From positions 1 through 64,000 of the forward strand of contig CANMVX010000019.1 in NCBI GenBank assembly GCA_947501115.1: DNA of 64,000 nt, written 5' to 3'. Made by a program: the position numbers and the translations under genes. This DNA comes from Haliscomenobacteraceae bacterium (lineage in GTDB: Bacteria; Bacteroidota; Bacteroidia; Chitinophagales; Saprospiraceae). Below, in pieces: positions 7,736 to 17,929 of this stretch (the first letter of the stretch is position 1; every line of letters begins with the position of its first letter). Below the pieces are notes generated by a model that had not been told where the DNA came from, made no database searches, and worked only from the letters and a program-made list of their open reading frames with translations.

Positions 7736-9913
7736 ATGCGATTTTATACACATAGTTTCTTAGTCCTTTTCTTTTCCCTATATTCCTTACCCATTTTTTC
7801 AGCGTGCCAGTTTAAATCCCAAAATTTAAATTATTTTCCTCTTATTCAGTCATTTATAGTAAATCCAACCTCTCCCGCTTCCCCTTATTTCACCTCCTTT
7901 AAAGATATATATTTAAAATTTGGGAAGCAAACCATCCTTCAACCCAATGAAAATATTAACGAGTGGTATGAGCGATTTTGCGAAGTAGCTCCTCTTTCAG
8001 ATATTGAATGGCTAATTTATCAATCTGACTTATCCGATATACAAGAATTAAAGAATGCCGTTATTCAAAACACAGGATTAATCACCTACCTAAGGACCAA
8101 TAAATTTGCCCGGCATTTAGTGAAAAACAAGTGCCTGGAAACTATTGAATATCTGCTATTTGCCAAGAAATGCGAACCATTTGTTACAGCAGATAAAGAT
8201 GTATGGCAAACTAAAAAACCAGATATTCAAAATATGGAAGCATTGATTCAAGAGGGTACAAAAGAATTTTTAACCATTGAATCTCACTATATCAGATTAA
8301 GAATGGCCTACCAAATCATACGATTAGCGCATTATTCGGGTCAATATAGTAAAGTAAAATACCTGTATAACTATTTTATACCTAAAATTAATCATGCGCC
8401 AAGCACCATTCAATATTGGATTGAGGGTCATTATGCGGGCGCACTTAAAGCATTGGGAGAAAGAGCAAAAGCTGCTTATTTCTACGCCAGAGTATTTCAT
8501 CATTGTCCCGCAAAAAGAGAATCTGCCTTTTTAAGCTTTGAAGTCAGAACAGATAATGACTGGCTAAGCGCTCTTTCTTTCTGTGAAAATGACCAGGAAC
8601 GCACGGCTTTGTATGCATTAAGGGCCAGTTTTAGAAATAGTAGAGCCGTCGATGAAATGATTGACATTTATAGTCTTCATCCAAAAAGTAACTATTTAGA
8701 ATCTATTCTCATTCAGGAGATAGAAAAACAAGAAAAAAAGCCAGTAGTTGAGTATATTAAAAAACTCGACACTTTTGTAAAACAAGTGATTGATGAAAAA
8801 AAAGTAGCCCATCCGGAAATCTGGCTCCTGGCATTAGGGTATTTAAAATACTTAAATAACGATTATTTTGAAGCCAAATTGGCTTTTAATGCAGTAGCAG
8901 AATATACCCAATCTAAAGCTCTTCAGGAACAAATAGCCATATTTAATATGGCCATTGAAATAAAAGAATGGGAAAAAATAAATGAGGAAGTTGCTCAACG
9001 TATCTGGGAGTTTCAATCTGAAAATGAAGTTTTTAATAGATACCCTACCCTTCAGTTATTATTATCAAAACAAGTTTTCCAAAATTTGAAAAATCATGGA
9101 AGTCCAGGACTTGCTGTGTTGTATAAGTTTGGACTTAATGCCGTAAAAGTTAACCCCAGTGAAGATGTTATCCGTGATATAAAAGAATTAGCGAAAAAAG
9201 AAATTATTAATCCTTTTGAAAAGAGCCTCATGGTTCTTTCAAAAAAGCAATTCAATACTGAAATTCAAGCACTTTATGCTACCTGGTTAATGACCTTAAA
9301 CGAATGGGAGGCAGCAGAAAAAGCCTGGGAAGAAATTCCCCTTGCTGATATCGAATTATTTGGAAAATCAAATCCATTTGTTGAAAGATTAAATGAATGC
9401 GTCCATTGTCCGGTAAAATCAAATGAAAGGCAATTAACGAAACCTCAAATTGTAGCTGAAATGTTAAAACTACAGTACGACATTAAAGCTAACAGATCCG
9501 AAAGTCCTCAATACTACTATAAAATGGGACTTGGTCTTTATAATATGTCCTATTTTGGTTATGCCTGGAACGTCGTCGATTATTTCCGGAGCGGTTCCAG
9601 TCTTAAGGCTGAAAGGTTAGAAAATGCTTCGGATAGGATGAAGCACCCTCTTTTCCCTAACGGGAATAGAGAAAACATTGATTTATCAAAAGCATTAGGC
9701 TACTTTGAAAAAGCCATTACCTTGAGTACGGATAAAGAATTAAGTGCCAGGGCTACCTTTATGGCTGCGCGTTGTGAACAAAAAATGTCTCATGTTACCA
9801 AAACAGCTAACAAAAGAAGGTATTTTGCCCTATTGAAAACAAAATACAAGGATACCCAATATTATGGTAAAGTCATTGAAAGCTGTAAATACTTCAAATA
9901 TTATGTCAACTAA
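7736..9913 (+). CDS. Large exported hypothetical protein, helical-repeat type
   Basis: This 725-aa protein has a signal sequence ending near PIFSAC, which may be a relaxed lipobox with Cys at about residue 24. The rest is rich in helices with TPR-like spacing, for example the Ala/Gly-rich RAKAAYFYARVFHH and a late ALGYFEKAITLSTDKELSAR. No enzymatic motif was recognised. It likely lies in the periplasm or on the outer membrane. The gene begins 12 bases after a Crp-type regulator. Its only intact neighbour downstream is the convergent methylmalonyl-CoA mutase, about 530 bases away. Confidence 0.72.
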   Translation: MRFYTHSFLVLFFSLYSLPIFSACQFKSQNLNYFPLIQSFIVNPTSPASPYFTSFKDIYLKFGKQTILQPNENINEWYERFCEVAPLSDIEWLIYQSDLSDIQELKNAVIQNTGLITYLRTNKFARHLVKNKCLETIEYLLFAKKCEPFVTADKDVWQTKKPDIQNMEALIQEGTKEFLTIESHYIRLRMAYQIIRLAHYSGQYSKVKYLYNYFIPKINHAPSTIQYWIEGHYAGALKALGERAKAAYFYARVFHHCPAKRESAFLSFEVRTDNDWLSALSFCENDQERTALYALRASFRNSRAVDEMIDIYSLHPKSNYLESILIQEIEKQEKKPVVEYIKKLDTFVKQVIDEKKVAHPEIWLLALGYLKYLNNDYFEAKLAFNAVAEYTQSKALQEQIAIFNMAIEIKEWEKINEEVAQRIWEFQSENEVFNRYPTLQLLLSKQVFQNLKNHGSPGLAVLYKFGLNAVKVNPSEDVIRDIKELAKKEIINPFEKSLMVLSKKQFNTEIQALYATWLMTLNEWEAAEKAWEEIPLADIELFGKSNPFVERLNECVHCPVKSNERQLTKPQIVAEMLKLQYDIKANRSESPQYYYKMGLGLYNMSYFGYAWNVVDYFRSGSSLKAERLENASDRMKHPLFPNGNRENIDLSKALGYFEKAITLSTDKELSARATFMAARCEQKMSHVTKTANKRRYFALLKTKYKDTQYYGKVIESCKYFKYYVN

Positions 9914-10440
9914 CTAAAGTTTGTGTGCAAAGAGCGTGCAATCATTTTAGGTTCTTCATCAAATTTGGTGACTATATGTATATTAATCTGATATTCTAGT
10001 CAATTCCACCTTTTTCAGTAAAGTTTCCTGTTAATCTGAGTCCCTGTTCTTGCTGTTTTCTATTTTTTTTAGAAACCAAACATGACATTTCACCAAAATT
10101 GACGAGGTGCCTCATTTTGTTCCAATTATTCTGTTGCAATTATAAGCTATCCAATCATTGATATTTGAGTATCTACCATTTCGGATTTATTTTCAAGCAC
10201 ATATTGTCCTTAACCGATTTTCCTTCATTTAAATGTTAAATACCACCTAAATGGCCTGTAAATCAACTAAAAAATGCCGCTGTTCGGTTATTTATTATTT
10301 TATATTTAACCGCATTGGAAAACACATTTAGCCTATTAAAAGCATAGTGTTATGAACAAAAATAACTCTCCATTATAAACTTATTTAGTTGATTATCAAT
10401 TTATAGCAACTCATAAACTTCGAGAATATGTTCGAGTAGT
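9914..10440. other. Non-coding stretch with one decayed reading frame
   Basis: This 527-base gap separates two convergent genes. The left part holds a degenerate - strand reading frame (9996-10115, listed separately). The rest is AT-rich with no convincing gene, terminator or repeat. Only a weak inverted repeat, AACTTCGA... near 10415-10441, could serve as an end signal for the mutase gene. Confidence 0.6.
9996..10115 (-). pseudogene. Short remnant homologous to the decayed frame at 22.2 kb
   Basis: On the minus strand an ATG at 10115 opens a 39-codon frame that ends at 9996 (TAG). Thirty-five of its codons align with the frame at 22227-22340. By eye 22 of 35 residues are identical, including VNFGE, KKN, GNF, EKG and ID. 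Both copies are far shorter than a normal domain and lie in intergenic space, so I read them as the 3' ends of a decayed gene family or as a dispersed repeat that keeps a reading frame. Function unknown. Confidence 0.5.
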
Positions 10441-12591
10441 TCAACTCACTTTATCTTTAATCATTAGATTTAACAGCGTACTGGCAGCATGGGCAATTTT
10501 AGTCCCAGGTCCGAATATGGCGCTTACCCCGGCTTGGTATAAAAAATCGTAATCGGTTGGAGGAATTACCCCCCCGACAATAACTTTAATATCAGATCGA
10601 CCGAATAAAGCAAGAGCTTCTATCGTATCAGGAACGAGTGTTTTATGCCCAGCGGCGAGAGATGAAATACCTAAAATATGAACATCATTTTCAACGGCTT
10701 GCCGGGCAGCTTCCTGTGGAGTTTGGAATAAAGGACCTAAATCGACATCGAAGCCAACGTCAGCGAAACTAGTGGCAATAATTTTTGCACCCCTATCGTG
10801 ACCATCCTGTCCCAATTTAGCAATCAGAATTCTTGGTCGTCGGCCATCCAATGCTTCCCATTGGTCAGAAAGCTCCATGGCATGAATAAAATCGGCATCC
10901 ATAGCGAGTTCTTTTCCATAAACACCAGAAATAGTATGATTTACGGGTTTATACCTACCAAAAACCTTTTCAAGGGCATAAGATATTTCACCTAAGGTAC
11001 CTCTAAGTCTGGCGACTTTAACGGCACCCTCCAATAAATTTCCATTTCCCGAAATGGCTATTTGTTCAAGTTCCTCTAACGCTATTTCAAGCGCTTGATT
11101 ATTCCTATTAGCTTTAACTTTATGAAGTCTTTCTATTTGAATATCACGAACTTTTTGGGTATCAACATCTAACAAATTGATTAACGGAACATTTTCAGAA
11201 GGAAAGATATTTACCCCAACGATTTTATCCTTGCCGGTATCAATTCTACCTTGTTTTTTAGCTGCCGCCTCTTCAATTCTCATTTTGGGTAAACCCTGGG
11301 CAATAGCTTTTGTCATTCCACCCAGCGCTTCAACTTCCTCAATTAAAGTTAGTGCTTTGACCACCAGATCATGAGTGAGAGATTCAACGTAATATGAACC
11401 AGCGAAAGGGTCAACGGCTTGAGTAATTCCCGCTTCCTTTTGGAGATAAATCTGAGTATCTCTGGCTATTTTAGCGGAAAACTCAGAAGGTAATGCCATT
11501 GCCTCATCCAAGGAATTGGTATGTAAAGACTGTGTTCCACCAAAAACAGCAGACAAAGCCTCTATGGTAGTTCTACAAACATTATTGAAGGGATCTTGTG
11601 CCGTTAGACTCCAACCCGACGTTTGGCAATGTGTTCTTAAAGATAAAGACTTAGAATTCTTCGGATTAAATTCACGCATTAACTTGGCCCAAAGCAATCT
11701 CCCTGCTCTCAATTTTGCGATTTCATTAAAATGCTGCATGCCAATGGCCCAAAAGAAAGAAAGTCGGGGTGCAAACTCATCGATTTCAAGACCGGCTTTT
11801 AGTCCTGCGCGGACATATTCCAAACCATCAGCTAGTGTGTAGGCAAGTTCCAATTCAGCGGGTGCCCCTGCTTCGTGTAAATGATAACCACTAATACTAA
11901 TAGAGTTATAGCGAGGCATATTCTTCGTTGTGTAGGCAAAAATATCTGAAATGATTCTAATAGAAGGCTCTGGCGGATAAATAAACGTATTTCGCACCAT
12001 AAACTCCTTTAGTATATCATTTTGAATGGTTCCTTGAAGTTTTTTCGATGCTACGCCCTGTTCTTCCGCAGCTACAATATAAAAGGCAAGAATGGGAATA
12101 ACCGCACCATTCATCGTCATAGAAACGGTCATTTCATCGAGAGGAATCTGATCAAATAAAATCTTCATATCCTCAACCGAATCAATGGCAACGCCTGCTT
12201 TACCAACATCTCCTTTTACTCGCTCATGATCGGAATCATAACCTCTATGCGTCGCTAAATCAAAGGCTACGGACAAGCCTTTTTGTCCCTGTGCCAAATT
12301 TCTCCGATAGAAGGCATTACTTTCCTCGGCGGTAGAAAATCCTGCATATTGTCTTATTGTCCAAGGCTTCTGAACATACATGGTTGCATGTGGACCACCC
12401 AAAAAAGGAGGTAGTCCAGCGCAAAACCCTACATGACTTACCTCTTTGAGATCATCATTGGTAAAAACCCTTTTATCGTTTTCTGATGTATCATTTGAGA
12501 TAGAAGAACCATTCTCAAACGAAGGAAGAGGATACTCTGCAACCAGGTCGAAATCTAAAATATGAGATTCAAAATCAGGAGGTAAAGACAT
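10441..12591 (-). CDS. scpA: Methylmalonyl-CoA mutase, large (catalytic) subunit
   Basis: This 716-aa cytosolic enzyme interconverts succinyl-CoA and (R)-methylmalonyl-CoA using adenosylcobalamin, in propionate metabolism. The N-terminal TIM barrel includes [13 protein letters not shown] and [14 protein letters not shown]. The C-terminal B12-binding domain (about 580-710) has the base-off motif DGHDRGAK, whose His ligates cobalt. The length is normal for the alpha subunit. The small-subunit gene usually found upstream is absent; instead a DUF1080 gene lies 14 bases upstream, an unusual pairing. The family is certain. Confidence 0.97.
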   Translation of the reverse strand: MSLPPDFESHILDFDLVAEYPLPSFENGSSISNDTSENDKRVFTNDDLKEVSHVGFCAGLPPFLGGPHATMYVQKPWTIRQYAGFSTAEESNAFYRRNLAQGQKGLSVAFDLATHRGYDSDHERVKGDVGKAGVAIDSVEDMKILFDQIPLDEMTVSMTMNGAVIPILAFYIVAAEEQGVASKKLQGTIQNDILKEFMVRNTFIYPPEPSIRIISDIFAYTTKNMPRYNSISISGYHLHEAGAPAELELAYTLADGLEYVRAGLKAGLEIDEFAPRLSFFWAIGMQHFNEIAKLRAGRLLWAKLMREFNPKNSKSLSLRTHCQTSGWSLTAQDPFNNVCRTTIEALSAVFGGTQSLHTNSLDEAMALPSEFSAKIARDTQIYLQKEAGITQAVDPFAGSYYVESLTHDLVVKALTLIEEVEALGGMTKAIAQGLPKMRIEEAAAKKQGRIDTGKDKIVGVNIFPSENVPLINLLDVDTQKVRDIQIERLHKVKANRNNQALEIALEELEQIAISGNGNLLEGAVKVARLRGTLGEISYALEKVFGRYKPVNHTISGVYGKELAMDADFIHAMELSDQWEALDGRRPRILIAKLGQDGHDRGAKIIATSFADVGFDVDLGPLFQTPQEAARQAVENDVHILGISSLAAGHKTLVPDTIEALALFGRSDIKVIVGGVIPPTDYDFLYQAGVSAIFGPGTKIAHAASTLLNLMIKDKVS

Positions 12592-12605
12592 AGACGAAGA
12601 AATAA

Positions 12606-13400
12606 TTAAAAATCGGTATTTGGTTTCTTTATATCCATTCTTTCAATCCAGATATTTTTATAGAGGACATCATGTCCTTCGGCCTGTAATTTCAATCCAC
12701 CCGGAACATCTGTAATTCCCTTTCCCATATTATTTCCACCATCGATACCAGAATTTGGCCCACCCCATACTTGTTGAATAGGCCAGTTAACATGCACTTT
12801 TTTACCATTAAAATAGACAGTCACTAAAGCTTTTTCTGTTAAAACACCATTTTTAAATCTGGCGGCCCTAAAATTTATATCATAAGCGTTCCATTTCCCA
12901 ATACCCCTGTATTCTTTGTATGGCGAATCAGATTCATTTATAATGGCAGCCATGCCATGTTTTGTGGAATCTCCGTCCAGCACTTGAATTTCATATCTAT
13001 TTTGAAGATAAACGCCACTATTCCCACCTGGACGAACAATTAGAAATTCAATATGTAGTCTGAAATCACGATAAGCCTCCTTGGTAACTATATCTGCTGT
13101 TCCGTATTTTCCACCAGCGGCGGTAGGGTCGTTGGTATTTAAAACTTTACCAGACCCTTGTGGATCATCGACCAGAAACCATTTTATAGGAAGCGTGGCG
13201 GCTAATCTTGGCCCTTGCCAATAAGTCCATTTTTCATCAAGCATTTGCCTTGTCCCGTCAAAAAGAACGACTGCCTTGGATGAAGGTTTGGCACCTACGT
13301 CGAGAGAGACTTTCTTTTGCATCATTCCGTCCTGACCAAATAAGCCTATTTGAACCATTACCAAAACAGGTATTAGTAGAAAGCATTTATTTTTCAACAT
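12606..13400 (-). CDS. DUF1080 exported protein (3-keto-disaccharide hydrolase-like)
   Basis: This 264-aa protein has a signal peptide (first about 22 residues, ending VQIGLFG) followed by a concanavalin-like beta-sandwich of the DUF1080 family. Typical segments are [20 protein letters not shown] and the following YEIQVLDG. In this family some members hydrolyse 3-keto sugars, and most are secreted glycan-handling proteins; the exact role here is unknown. It lies 14 bases upstream of the mutase gene on the same strand, and a Bacteroidetes-type promoter precedes it. Confidence 0.85.
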   Translation of the reverse strand: MLKNKCFLLIPVLVMVQIGLFGQDGMMQKKVSLDVGAKPSSKAVVLFDGTRQMLDEKWTYWQGPRLAATLPIKWFLVDDPQGSGKVLNTNDPTAAGGKYGTADIVTKEAYRDFRLHIEFLIVRPGGNSGVYLQNRYEIQVLDGDSTKHGMAAIINESDSPYKEYRGIGKWNAYDINFRAARFKNGVLTEKALVTVYFNGKKVHVNWPIQQVWGGPNSGIDGGNNMGKGITDVPGGLKLQAEGHDVLYKNIWIERMDIKKPNTDF

Positions 13401-13424
13401 AATTATTTATTTATCGGAAAAATA

Positions 13425-13458
13425 CAAAAATAAATCGAATAGCAGTGGCTAAAATCAA
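13425..13458 (-). promoter_or_regulatory. Probable Bacteroidetes sigma promoter of the DUF1080 gene
   Basis: On the minus strand TATTTTTG (complement of 13425-13432) matches the -7 box TAnnTTTG, and TTG (13456-13458) lies 23 bases upstream. It is 25 bases from the ATG at 13400. Confidence 0.4.
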
Positions 13459-13461
13459 TTA

Positions 13462-14238
13462 TTATGCGGAGGTTGCAAATAGCAATGCGTTCATTTTTTC
13501 AGTATCTATGGTAGGAGCAAACAAATGAGCTGAAACATTATCTTCATAGATAGAAATTTCCCATTCATCGGCAAAGTCTTTTGCTAAACCAGCCATTTTT
13601 GAGGCATAGAGAACCGATTTACCTTTGGACATTAAAAAGTCCATCACTGCAATACGAATTAACTCGTTAGGCTGCTGGCTCAAACATTTTTTCCTTACAT
13701 TTTCAGCTGTTTTTTTATTCCACTGCACAGATAATTTATGTGCTAAAGAAGCATGATTATTTATCATTGCCGTTCTATAATCTCCCCACTCCATAGTATT
13801 ATTCTGTCTTTCGAAATAAGCAAAATGCATTTTTTCTGCCAATTCCTGATAGGACGTTCTGGACATAATGCGGACTAATTGCAATATTTTTAATACCTCT
13901 TTTTCCTCTAAAATAACCGCTTCAGATTCATATTTCATTATTTTCCTGGCTATTTCCATCTTATTTTTTGCGCCGGAATGTAAAACAATTTGCCTGGCTA
14001 AAGGCAAAGAAAGAAAATAATCTGTAACACCTTTATGTTCTGCACGCAGCCTAACACTAAAATCTTTTAAAACGATAGGTCTTCTTATATCATTATCAAA
14101 TATGTAACTATCTTTTAACCATCGTTTTATATGAATTGTGAACATGCCAGGATTAAAATCCAACAGATCATGCAATTCTGAAGCTGTTATAGCATAAGAA
14201 CCTTTTCGGCTCTTATATAGGTTAAGTTCGTTTGCCAT
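13462..14238 (-). CDS. AntA/AntB antirepressor-like protein (uncertain)
   Basis: This is a 258-aa protein. Its N-terminal third (YAITASELHDLLDF, a later RPIVLKDF, then DYFLSLPLARQIVLHSGAKN) resembles the AntA-type domain of phage antirepressors, in which a sheet is followed by a short helix with an acidic, aromatic pattern. The C-terminal half is helical and not recognised. No phage genes surround it, so if the resemblance is real it is a domesticated regulator. It has its own well-formed promoter and reads away from the barrel gene at 14366. An unrelated function is possible. Confidence 0.55.
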   Translation of the reverse strand: MANELNLYKSRKGSYAITASELHDLLDFNPGMFTIHIKRWLKDSYIFDNDIRRPIVLKDFSVRLRAEHKGVTDYFLSLPLARQIVLHSGAKNKMEIARKIMKYESEAVILEEKEVLKILQLVRIMSRTSYQELAEKMHFAYFERQNNTMEWGDYRTAMINNHASLAHKLSVQWNKKTAENVRKKCLSQQPNELIRIAVMDFLMSKGKSVLYASKMAGLAKDFADEWEISIYEDNVSAHLFAPTIDTEKMNALLFATSA

Positions 14239-14254
14239 TTCATTTAATTTGAAA

Positions 14255-14285
14255 CAAATATATACAATTTGTTTTAATTACCAAA
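14255..14285 (-). promoter_or_regulatory. Promoter of the AntA-like gene (TTTG-N19-TATATTTG)
   Basis: On the minus strand TATATTTG (complement of 14255-14262) is an exact TAnnTTTG -7 box. TTTG (complement of 14282-14285) lies upstream with 19 bases between, the optimal Bacteroidetes spacing. The start codon at 14238 is 17 bases further on. Confidence 0.6.
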
Positions 14286-14365
14286 ATATTTAAAACATTT
14301 TATTTAAAATAAGTGTAAATTTGAATTTTTAATAATATCCTTTGATATTGCATTAAAATTCCTTT

Positions 14366-16057
14366 ATGCTAAAATGCTACTTCAAAGGTTGTCTAAGAAT
14401 TTCTTTACTTCTGGGTTTGACATTACATGTGCTTCCCCTTTTCGCCCAAGGTTTGCCTGTTCCCTTAGATAATCCTGGGATTGAGTGGATTGAAAGACTA
14501 CAAATTAAGTCGGGCATTAAACTGTCATCCCATACCGCTTTAAAAAATTATCAGCGAAAAGCTATTTGGGATTTCACTAAACAATTAGATTCTCTATCCG
14601 ATTTGACCAAAGTAGATAGAGCTAATATTGCCTGGTTGAAAAATGACAATAATGATTGGGCAGATTCAACCTACACCAGCCCAGGTAAAGGCATTTTTTC
14701 CTGGTTTTACCCCAGAAAATATCATGCCTTTGAGGTGAATACCCCTGATTTATCCATTAGATTAAATCCCATTCTTTATTTACAAGCAGGGCCGATGGGA
14801 GAAAAATCATATTTCTTTAATCAAAGAGGCGTTGATTTTCGAGCCAACCTTGACCGTATTTACATTGCATTTACCTTGTTGGAAACGCAGGCGTTATTCC
14901 CTTCTTTCATAGACCGTTTATATAGTCAATACGAGACTATTCCCGGTGCTCACTGGGTTAAAACGGAAGCTTACCCTGAAATCATTGGGTTTCCTTATAG
15001 GTATGATTTTCTCAACGGGAAGGGTATCTGGGGTGCAAACATAGGTAAATTTTTAAACGTAGAAATGGGCTTTGGCAACCATAAAATTGGAAATGGTTAT
15101 CGTTCCCTTTTACTCTCAGACATAGCCACTTATTATCCATATCTGAAGTTAAACTGGCAAGTTTGGAAAATACATTTTCAAAATATTTATAGCCAGTTAT
15201 CGGCTTCCTCCTCTAATATTACCCGGGATAGACTCGTTCCCAGAAAATATTTTGCCTCTCATCACATAAGTATTGAGCTTCTGCCAGGCTTGGAAGCTGG
15301 TTTATTTGAGAGTATTATTTTTTCCCGAGCCAATGGATTTGAGCTCACTTATCTTAATCCTTTTGCTTTATATCGGGTAACCGAAGGCTCTTTGGGAAGT
15401 CCGGACAATATTCTCATAGGCGGCGATTTCCGATGGAATCTGTTCAAATCTTTACAACTTTATGGACAATTTATTTTTGACGAATTTAGATTTGGTGAGC
15501 TTTTTGTGGAAAGAAGGGGTTGGTGGGGAAATAAATGGGGACTTCAGGGTGGTTTGAAATACATAGATTTTCTTGGCATTAAGCAACTTGACTTCCAATA
15601 TGAATATAACGTTGTCAGACCTTATACTTATGCACAATATAGAGCTGACGACATTTCTTACACTCACCATGCTCAAATGTTGGCGCATCCATTGGGTGCA
15701 AATTTCAAGGAGTCTCTTTTCAGAATGCAATATCAACCACATAAAAGAGTTCACCTGGACGCTAAATATTTCCGTATCAATAAAGGCCTGGATGATCAAA
15801 ACCAGAATTATGGAGGAAACCCAATGGCCGATGGTAATAAAAGGCCGCAGGAGTTTAATCATTTCATCGGACAGGGTTTGAATACCGATATTAATATCAT
15901 CGCTTTAGATCTTCGCATTGCTTTAGGGCATCAGATATTTTGGGATTTCGGCTATTTTTCGAGAATTGAAAAACAAAAATCAAACCCATTACTTAAAGAC
16001 GCATATTGGAGAACAGGAATTAGAATGAATGTTGGTACCTGGAAAACGGAATATTGA
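14366..16057 (+). CDS. Outer-membrane barrel, Wzi/RemB-like
   Basis: This 563-aa protein has a signal peptide (about residues 1-28, ending PLFA) and a beta-barrel pattern of alternating aromatic strands through to the C-terminus, which ends in WKTEY. It resembles capsule assembly Wzi proteins and the gliding-motility protein RemB of Bacteroidetes. The likely role is surface polysaccharide attachment or adhesion at the outer membrane, which fits the capsule locus 25 kb downstream. The gene stands alone, 52 bases before the glucan phosphorylase. The barrel assignment is good; the function is inferred. Confidence 0.7.
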   Translation: MLKCYFKGCLRISLLLGLTLHVLPLFAQGLPVPLDNPGIEWIERLQIKSGIKLSSHTALKNYQRKAIWDFTKQLDSLSDLTKVDRANIAWLKNDNNDWADSTYTSPGKGIFSWFYPRKYHAFEVNTPDLSIRLNPILYLQAGPMGEKSYFFNQRGVDFRANLDRIYIAFTLLETQALFPSFIDRLYSQYETIPGAHWVKTEAYPEIIGFPYRYDFLNGKGIWGANIGKFLNVEMGFGNHKIGNGYRSLLLSDIATYYPYLKLNWQVWKIHFQNIYSQLSASSSNITRDRLVPRKYFASHHISIELLPGLEAGLFESIIFSRANGFELTYLNPFALYRVTEGSLGSPDNILIGGDFRWNLFKSLQLYGQFIFDEFRFGELFVERRGWWGNKWGLQGGLKYIDFLGIKQLDFQYEYNVVRPYTYAQYRADDISYTHHAQMLAHPLGANFKESLFRMQYQPHKRVHLDAKYFRINKGLDDQNQNYGGNPMADGNKRPQEFNHFIGQGLNTDINIIALDLRIALGHQIFWDFGYFSRIEKQKSNPLLKDAYWRTGIRMNVGTWKTEY

Positions 16058-16109
16058 GCAAGAATTTATATCTTCGCCTTTGTATTAAAGAATATATCAA
16101 ACAAATAGT

Positions 16110-17735
16110 ATGTCTTCTAAAAAAAATCCAAATGTAGCCTATTTCTGCATGGAATATGGCATAGACCAACGTTTTAAAGCTTACGCGGGTGGCTTGGGAA
16201 TTTTGGCTGGTGATTATTTAAAAGGTGCTCACGATCACCAATACCCTATTATTGGTATTGGTATTCGTTGGAAACAAGGTTATACCGAACAAAAAATTGA
16301 TTCCTCAGGAAATGCTTATGATAGTTATCATAATTACAAATATGACTTTCTGGAAGATACCGGCATTACCGTTACTGTTGATATTCGTAAGGTTAAGGTT
16401 AACTGTAAAGTATGGAAGTTAACCCAGTTTGGAAATGCAGATTTATATTTATTAGATACGGATATCCCTGATAATCATGACTCATGGATTACAGGGCAGC
16501 TATATGGCTGGTTTGGAGAAGAGAGAATAGCACAAGAAATTGTGCTTGGAATTGGTGGTATAAAAGCCATTCGGGCGTTAGGTTTACCCATTGATATTTA
16601 TCATTTTAACGAAGGTCATGCCTTATTTGCAGGTTTTGAACTGTTAAGAGAAAAAATGGAAGATGAAGGACTTACTTTTGAAAAAGCCGTTGAGGTGGTA
16701 AAAAAGGAAGTTGTTTTTACCACACACACTCCTATAGTGCAAGGCAATGAATCGCACCCAATAGACAAAATTATCTACATGGGAGCTAATTTAAACTTAA
16801 CAAGAGCTCAATTAACCTTTCTAGGCGGCGGCGATCCGTTTAACATGACCATCGGTGCCCTCAGACTTTCAAAAATAGCCAACGGTGTAGCGCAATTACA
16901 TGGCGAAACATCTAACAAAATGTGGGCTGAAGTTGATAAAAGAGCAGAAATTCTGGCTATCACCAATGCCATTCATCTACCTACCTGGGTTGACAATGCG
17001 ATGATTCGTGCCGCAGAAGATGGTTCTGATCTTTGGGAACCTCACCTACAAAATAAAAGGGCGCTCATTGATTTTATTGAAGCAAAGAATGGCGTTCGTC
17101 TCGATGAGGAAAAATTAATTATTGGTTTCTCCCGTCGTGCCGCACCCTATAAGAGGTCTGATTTTATATTTTCAGATTTGTCTATCGTAGAACCTTTATT
17201 ACTTGAGAAAAAATTTCAGATAGTATTCTCGGGTAAAGCTCATCCACTGGATGATGTCGGCAAGTTAATCGTTAAAAATTTAGTGGCTATGTCCAGGAAA
17301 TACCCAAAAGCTGTGGTTTTTCTTGAAAATTATGACATGTCAATAGGTAGAATGCTTACCCGTGGTTCAGATATCTGGTTAAACAACCCAAGAAGACCTT
17401 TAGAAGCGAGTGGAACATCTGGAATGAAAGCATCTATGAATGGTGTATTAAATCTAAGTATTTTAGACGGATGGTGGCCGGAAGCCTGTGTGCACGGTGT
17501 AACTGGATGGCAGTTTGGAGATGGTTTTGAACATGAAGAAGAGGAGATTCAGGACGCGCACGATTTGAAAGCACTGTACAAAGTATTGTTGGAAGAAGTT
17601 ATTCCGACCTACTATGAAAATAAGTCAGCATGGATGGACATGATGCGTGAAAGCATTCTGCAGACAAAAGAACCCTTTGCTGTAAAAAGAATGTTAGAAG
17701 AATATTACGAATTGCTCTATAAATTTGAAGCTTAG
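16110..17735 (+). CDS. glgP: Alpha-glucan phosphorylase (short form)
   Basis: This 541-aa cytosolic enzyme releases glucose-1-phosphate from alpha-1,4-glucans using pyridoxal phosphate. The N-terminus AYFCMEYGIDQRFKAYAGGL is typical of the short alpha-glucan family phosphorylases. The PLP-lysine region is SGTSGMKASMNG near residue 440, and the phosphate-site HTPIVQGNESH is also present. It is shorter than the 800-residue glycogen phosphorylases, as expected for this subfamily. A strong terminator follows, and after it the accessory block begins. Confidence 0.95.
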   Translation: MSSKKNPNVAYFCMEYGIDQRFKAYAGGLGILAGDYLKGAHDHQYPIIGIGIRWKQGYTEQKIDSSGNAYDSYHNYKYDFLEDTGITVTVDIRKVKVNCKVWKLTQFGNADLYLLDTDIPDNHDSWITGQLYGWFGEERIAQEIVLGIGGIKAIRALGLPIDIYHFNEGHALFAGFELLREKMEDEGLTFEKAVEVVKKEVVFTTHTPIVQGNESHPIDKIIYMGANLNLTRAQLTFLGGGDPFNMTIGALRLSKIANGVAQLHGETSNKMWAEVDKRAEILAITNAIHLPTWVDNAMIRAAEDGSDLWEPHLQNKRALIDFIEAKNGVRLDEEKLIIGFSRRAAPYKRSDFIFSDLSIVEPLLLEKKFQIVFSGKAHPLDDVGKLIVKNLVAMSRKYPKAVVFLENYDMSIGRMLTRGSDIWLNNPRRPLEASGTSGMKASMNGVLNLSILDGWWPEACVHGVTGWQFGDGFEHEEEEIQDAHDLKALYKVLLEEVIPTYYENKSAWMDMMRESILQTKEPFAVKRMLEEYYELLYKFEA

Positions 17736-17771
17736 ATATCGCATTTAAGCCCAAAAGGGTGAGCAAAAGCA

Positions 17772-17804
17772 GAAAGCCTTTACAGTACTGTAAGGGCTTT
17801 TTTA
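17772..17804 (+). terminator. Rho-independent terminator after glgP
   Basis: The inverted repeat AAAGCCTTTACAG/CTGTAAGGGCTTT spans 17774-17800 with a two-base loop, followed by T-rich sequence to 17804. This is the last clearly core feature before the accessory block. Confidence 0.85.
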
Positions 17805-17810
17805 TATATC

Positions 17811-17838
17811 AAGGCGTTAGGGTGGTTGCATCTTTTTG
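17811..17838 (+). repeat. Half copy of the intergenic repeat (left edge of the block)
   Basis: The sequence AGGCGTTAGGGTGGTTGCAT, then CTTTTTG, matches the right-hand part of the long copy at 25762-25797 (GCGAGTTAG.. TGCATCTTTTG) and partly that at 19825-19850. It shares the TTGCATCTTT end of the full copies. It lies between the glgP terminator and the first accessory gene, so it may be the left boundary of the block. Confidence 0.55.
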
Positions 17839-17929
17839 TTTTTGGAGACATATATTTTTTAATAAGCTGCAACTTTATATATTTGTTATTATAGTTGGAT
17901 TTCTAAAAAATCAATTCACCCTTTTAAGT

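Noticed and set aside
15452-15881. Frames on both strands inside the barrel gene (up to 136 codons)
   Set aside because: They are shadows of the 563-aa barrel gene, without start signals or recognisable domains.
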